From: SCTD01 sp038256525
GTDB taxonomy: Bacteria; Actinomycetota; Actinomycetes; Mycobacteriales; SCTD01
Direction of reading: 5' to 3'
DNA length: 8,292 bases
NCBI GenBank assembly: GCA_038256525.1
Contig: JBBSKF010000148.1
Coordinates: forward strand, 1-8,292
Each line of letters starts with the position of its first letter. The first letter of the stretch is position 1. The position numbers and the translations under genes were made by a program. The notes under the pieces are model-generated. The model worked only from the letters and a program-made list of their open reading frames with translations, had not been told where the DNA came from and ran no database searches. Shown piece by piece: positions 6,463 through 8,292 of the stretch.

Positions 6463-6468
6463 CCGAAC

Positions 6469-7581
6469 ATGCCTGAAAGCAAAGGACGCGTCGCGCGTCA
6501 GACCCACGTCGGCGTACCAGTCGGCCTCGTGGAGGAGGAGCACGGCCGGGACGCCTTCGCCGGGCCGGTGAGCCACCTCTACCGGAGTGCCCCGCCGACG
6601 GCGTGGGTCGACGTCGAAGGACCGCTGCGCCCGCAGGCTTTCGACCTCAACCGGCTCGAGGGTGCCGCCGAGGAGCGCGCCCTCGTGCTCGGCAACGACG
6701 ACCTGCGGGTCTCGGTCAATCGGCTGGCCGCGCCGATGCCGTTCGCCGACCGCAACGGTGACGCCGACGAGATCGTCTACGTGCACGAGGGGTCGGGCGA
6801 GCTGCAGACCGACTACGGACCGCTCGGGTTCGCGGCGCAGGACTACCTCGTGCTGCCGCGCGGCACTGCCCACCGGTTCGTGCCCGTCGAGCCGTGCTTC
6901 TTGTACGTGGTGGAGTCCGTCGCCCCGGTGACCCGTCCCGACTTCGGGCTGCTCGGCCGGCATGCCGTGGTCGACCCGCGGGTGCTGGTCACACCTGAGC
7001 CGTACGCGGTGCCGCCCGCCGACTGGGTCGCCGACGCCGACGGGCGCTGGCGCCTGCGGGTGCTCCGCCGCGGGCAGTGGACGACGTTCCGCTATCCGCA
7101 CAACCCGTTCAACGCGGTGGGCTGGGCGGGCGACCTCGTCCCCTACCGTCTGTCGGTGCGTGACATCCGCCCGGTGACGGCGCCCGGCTATCACCTACCG
7201 CCCAGCGTGCACACCACCTTCCGGTGCGGCGCTTTCGACATCGCGACCTTCGTGCCCCGGCCGTTCGAGACCGACCCGGAGGCGCTACGGGTGCCGTTCT
7301 TCCACGCCAACGTCGACAACGACGAGGTCATCTTCTACAGCCGCGGCGACTTCTTCAGCCGCAAGGGGATCGGCCAGGGATGGCTGACGCTGCACCCGGC
7401 GGGCGTCCAGCACGGGCCGCAGCCGGGCGCCGCGGAGACTGCAGCCAAGCTCGAGGGGACCAGCGAGGTGGCCGTGATGATCGAGTGCCGCAACCCGCTG
7501 ACGGTGAGCTCGCAGGCGGCGGCCTGCGAGGACCCGGCCTACACGACCTCATGGGCGCGGGGGTTGGGGCTGGTCGACTGA
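6469..7581 (+). CDS. hmgA: Homogentisate 1,2-dioxygenase (short form)
   Basis: This cytoplasmic non-haem Fe(II) enzyme opens the ring of homogentisate to maleylacetoacetate in tyrosine/phenylalanine breakdown. The product has 370 residues, against about 430-445 for the classic enzyme, and belongs to the shorter bacterial form. N-terminal family marks are VARQTHVGVP, EEEHGRDAF, VSHLYRSAPPT and GPLRPQAFDLN (to about 63). An N-terminal cupin barrel follows, with DEIVYVHEGSGEL and LPRGTAHRF (His135). The catalytic cupin carries PSVHTTF (His248), PFFHANVDNDEV (His279, Asp285, Glu286) and LHPAGVQHGP (His309, His315). His279 and His315 are 36 apart, as are human ligands His335 and His371; the acidic ligand is Glu286 or Asp285. 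ATG 6469 matches the family start and sits at a leaderless-type promoter. The gene is convergent with a fumarylacetoacetate hydrolase-family gene 17 bases downstream, which supports the pathway. HPPD and a maleylacetoacetate isomerase are not in the window. Confidence 0.87.
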   Translation: MPESKGRVARQTHVGVPVGLVEEEHGRDAFAGPVSHLYRSAPPTAWVDVEGPLRPQAFDLNRLEGAAEERALVLGNDDLRVSVNRLAAPMPFADRNGDADEIVYVHEGSGELQTDYGPLGFAAQDYLVLPRGTAHRFVPVEPCFLYVVESVAPVTRPDFGLLGRHAVVDPRVLVTPEPYAVPPADWVADADGRWRLRVLRRGQWTTFRYPHNPFNAVGWAGDLVPYRLSVRDIRPVTAPGYHLPPSVHTTFRCGAFDIATFVPRPFETDPEALRVPFFHANVDNDEVIFYSRGDFFSRKGIGQGWLTLHPAGVQHGPQPGAAETAAKLEGTSEVAVMIECRNPLTVSSQAAACEDPAYTTSWARGLGLVD

Positions 7582-7598
7582 GCTGTGCGCGCCGCGGG

Positions 7599-8292
7599 TC
7601 AGTGCCGGCGTACGACACGATTCGCCAGCTCGCCCAACCCCTCCACCCGCAGCGTGACCAGCACGTCCGGGCCGATCCACCGGTCGAGGTCGAGGCCGCA
7701 TCCGCCGCCGAACGTGCCGGAGCCGAGCACGTCGCTCACCCACAGGTCCTCATCACGTGAGGCCCAGGCCAGCATCTCGGCGAAGCTCCAGCGCCGAGAT
7801 GCGGTGGAGCCGCTGGCCCACACCTCACCGTCGACGAGCACCTCCATGACGTGCGGCTCCTCCGGCGACCACTCGTCCGGCGTCACCAGCCACGGCCCCA
7901 GGGAGGTCGCGAAGTCCTTGCCCTTGGCAGGTCCTAGCCAGCAGGACATCTCCTCGCGCTGGATGTCCCGCGCGGACCAGTCGTTCATGATCGTGTAACC
8001 GAAGACATGGGCGGGCGCCCCGGCCACGCCGATGTCGCGCCCGCCGCGACCGACCACCGCCGCGATCTCGCACTCGAAGTCCATCTTCTGCGTGTACGAC
8101 GGCCAGCTCACCTCATCACCAGGCCCCACGACCGAGCGCCGATTTCCCTTGTAGAAGACAGGGATCCGGTCCCAGGCGGCAGGCAGCTCGCTGCCTCGGC
8201 GAGCCGCCCCGCGCGCGGCGTGGTCGGCGAAGGCGAGGAAGTCGCGCAGCGAGTTCGGGGCGCGCAGCGGCGCGAGCACCCGAGCGTCGACC
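7599..8292 (-). CDS. Fumarylacetoacetate hydrolase-family enzyme (5' end outside window)
   Basis: The stop is at 7599-7601 and the frame stays open to the right edge. A GTG at 8279 is unlikely to be the start, because relatives carry roughly 50-70 more N-terminal residues before the APLRAPNSLRDF stretch. Metal-site features of the FAH fold are visible: the ExE pair in FECEIA (8075-8067), Asp in MNDWSARDIQ, Lys in GKDFATSLGP and the GSGTFGGGCG loop near the C-terminus. It is the single-domain type of about 290 residues rather than the two-domain fumarylacetoacetase of about 420. In this context it most likely cleaves fumarylacetoacetate to fumarate and acetoacetate. The family also includes decarboxylases and other 2-oxo acid hydrolases, so substrate is inferred from hmgA next door. 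The genes face each other with a 17-base gap (7582-7598) that holds no evident terminator. Confidence 0.85.
   Translation of the reverse strand, partial: VDARVLAPLRAPNSLRDFLAFADHAARGAARRGSELPAAWDRIPVFYKGNRRSVVGPGDEVSWPSYTQKMDFECEIAAVVGRGGRDIGVAGAPAHVFGYTIMNDWSARDIQREEMSCWLGPAKGKDFATSLGPWLVTPDEWSPEEPHVMEVLVDGEVWASGSTASRRWSFAEMLAWASRDEDLWVSDVLGSGTFGGGCGLDLDRWIGPDVLVTLRVEGLGELANRVVRRH

Noticed and set aside
6370..7194. 274-codon minus-strand open frame
   Set aside because: It is antisense to hmgA, which has clear family motifs throughout. It has His/Arg/Val-rich shadow composition.
1..8292. CRISPR array, prophage or defence island
   Set aside because: I found no regularly spaced direct repeats, phage structural or integrase genes (other than the IS tail), or known defence proteins. 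The RecB-like nuclease is the common stand-alone actinobacterial type and lacks a partner.

Overview
The window is high-GC DNA with the codon style, TANNNT-type -10 elements and gene families of an actinomycete. The genus cannot be read from the sequence; a soil or rock actinobacterium is plausible, but that is inference. Most of the window is ordinary chromosomal gene content. The exception is the left edge, where an insertion sequence has broken a secreted toxin-like gene.

Layout: (1) 1 to about 138: the right end of an insertion sequence, carrying the last 34 codons of a DDE transposase on the + strand. (2) 90-1418 (-): the 5' part of a gene for a secreted SpvB/Tc-toxin/RHS-like protein. 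It keeps its promoter, Shine-Dalgarno sequence and signal peptide, but its 3' part is replaced by IS sequence, so it is a pseudogene. (3) 1419-2075: a 657-base gene-free stretch with the pseudogene's promoter at its left end and several inverted repeats. (4) 2076-5359 (-): an ABC exporter pair of the MacB/LolCDE type, with an ATPase followed by a double-FtsX permease, coupled by a TGATG stop/start overlap. (5) 5489-6373 (-): a RecB-family PD-(D/E)XK nuclease with a four-cysteine iron-sulphur signature. (6) 6374-6468: a divergent promoter region in which both flanking genes look leaderless and share a mirrored GTACnGTCC sequence. (7) 6469-7581 (+): homogentisate 1,2-dioxygenase (short form). 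(8) 7599-8292 (-, start outside the window): a fumarylacetoacetate hydrolase-family enzyme, convergent with hmgA.

How the genes work together: the two right-hand enzymes fit the lower part of tyrosine/phenylalanine degradation. Homogentisate is ring-opened to maleylacetoacetate, and fumarylacetoacetate is cleaved to fumarate and acetoacetate. The ABC pair forms one membrane complex of unknown substrate. The RecB-like nuclease probably acts in DNA repair and has no evident link to its neighbours. I see no CRISPR array, tRNA, rRNA or clear defence island. The points most worth checking are the IS/SpvB chimera, the mirrored leaderless promoters, and the metal-site spacing in the short HmgA.
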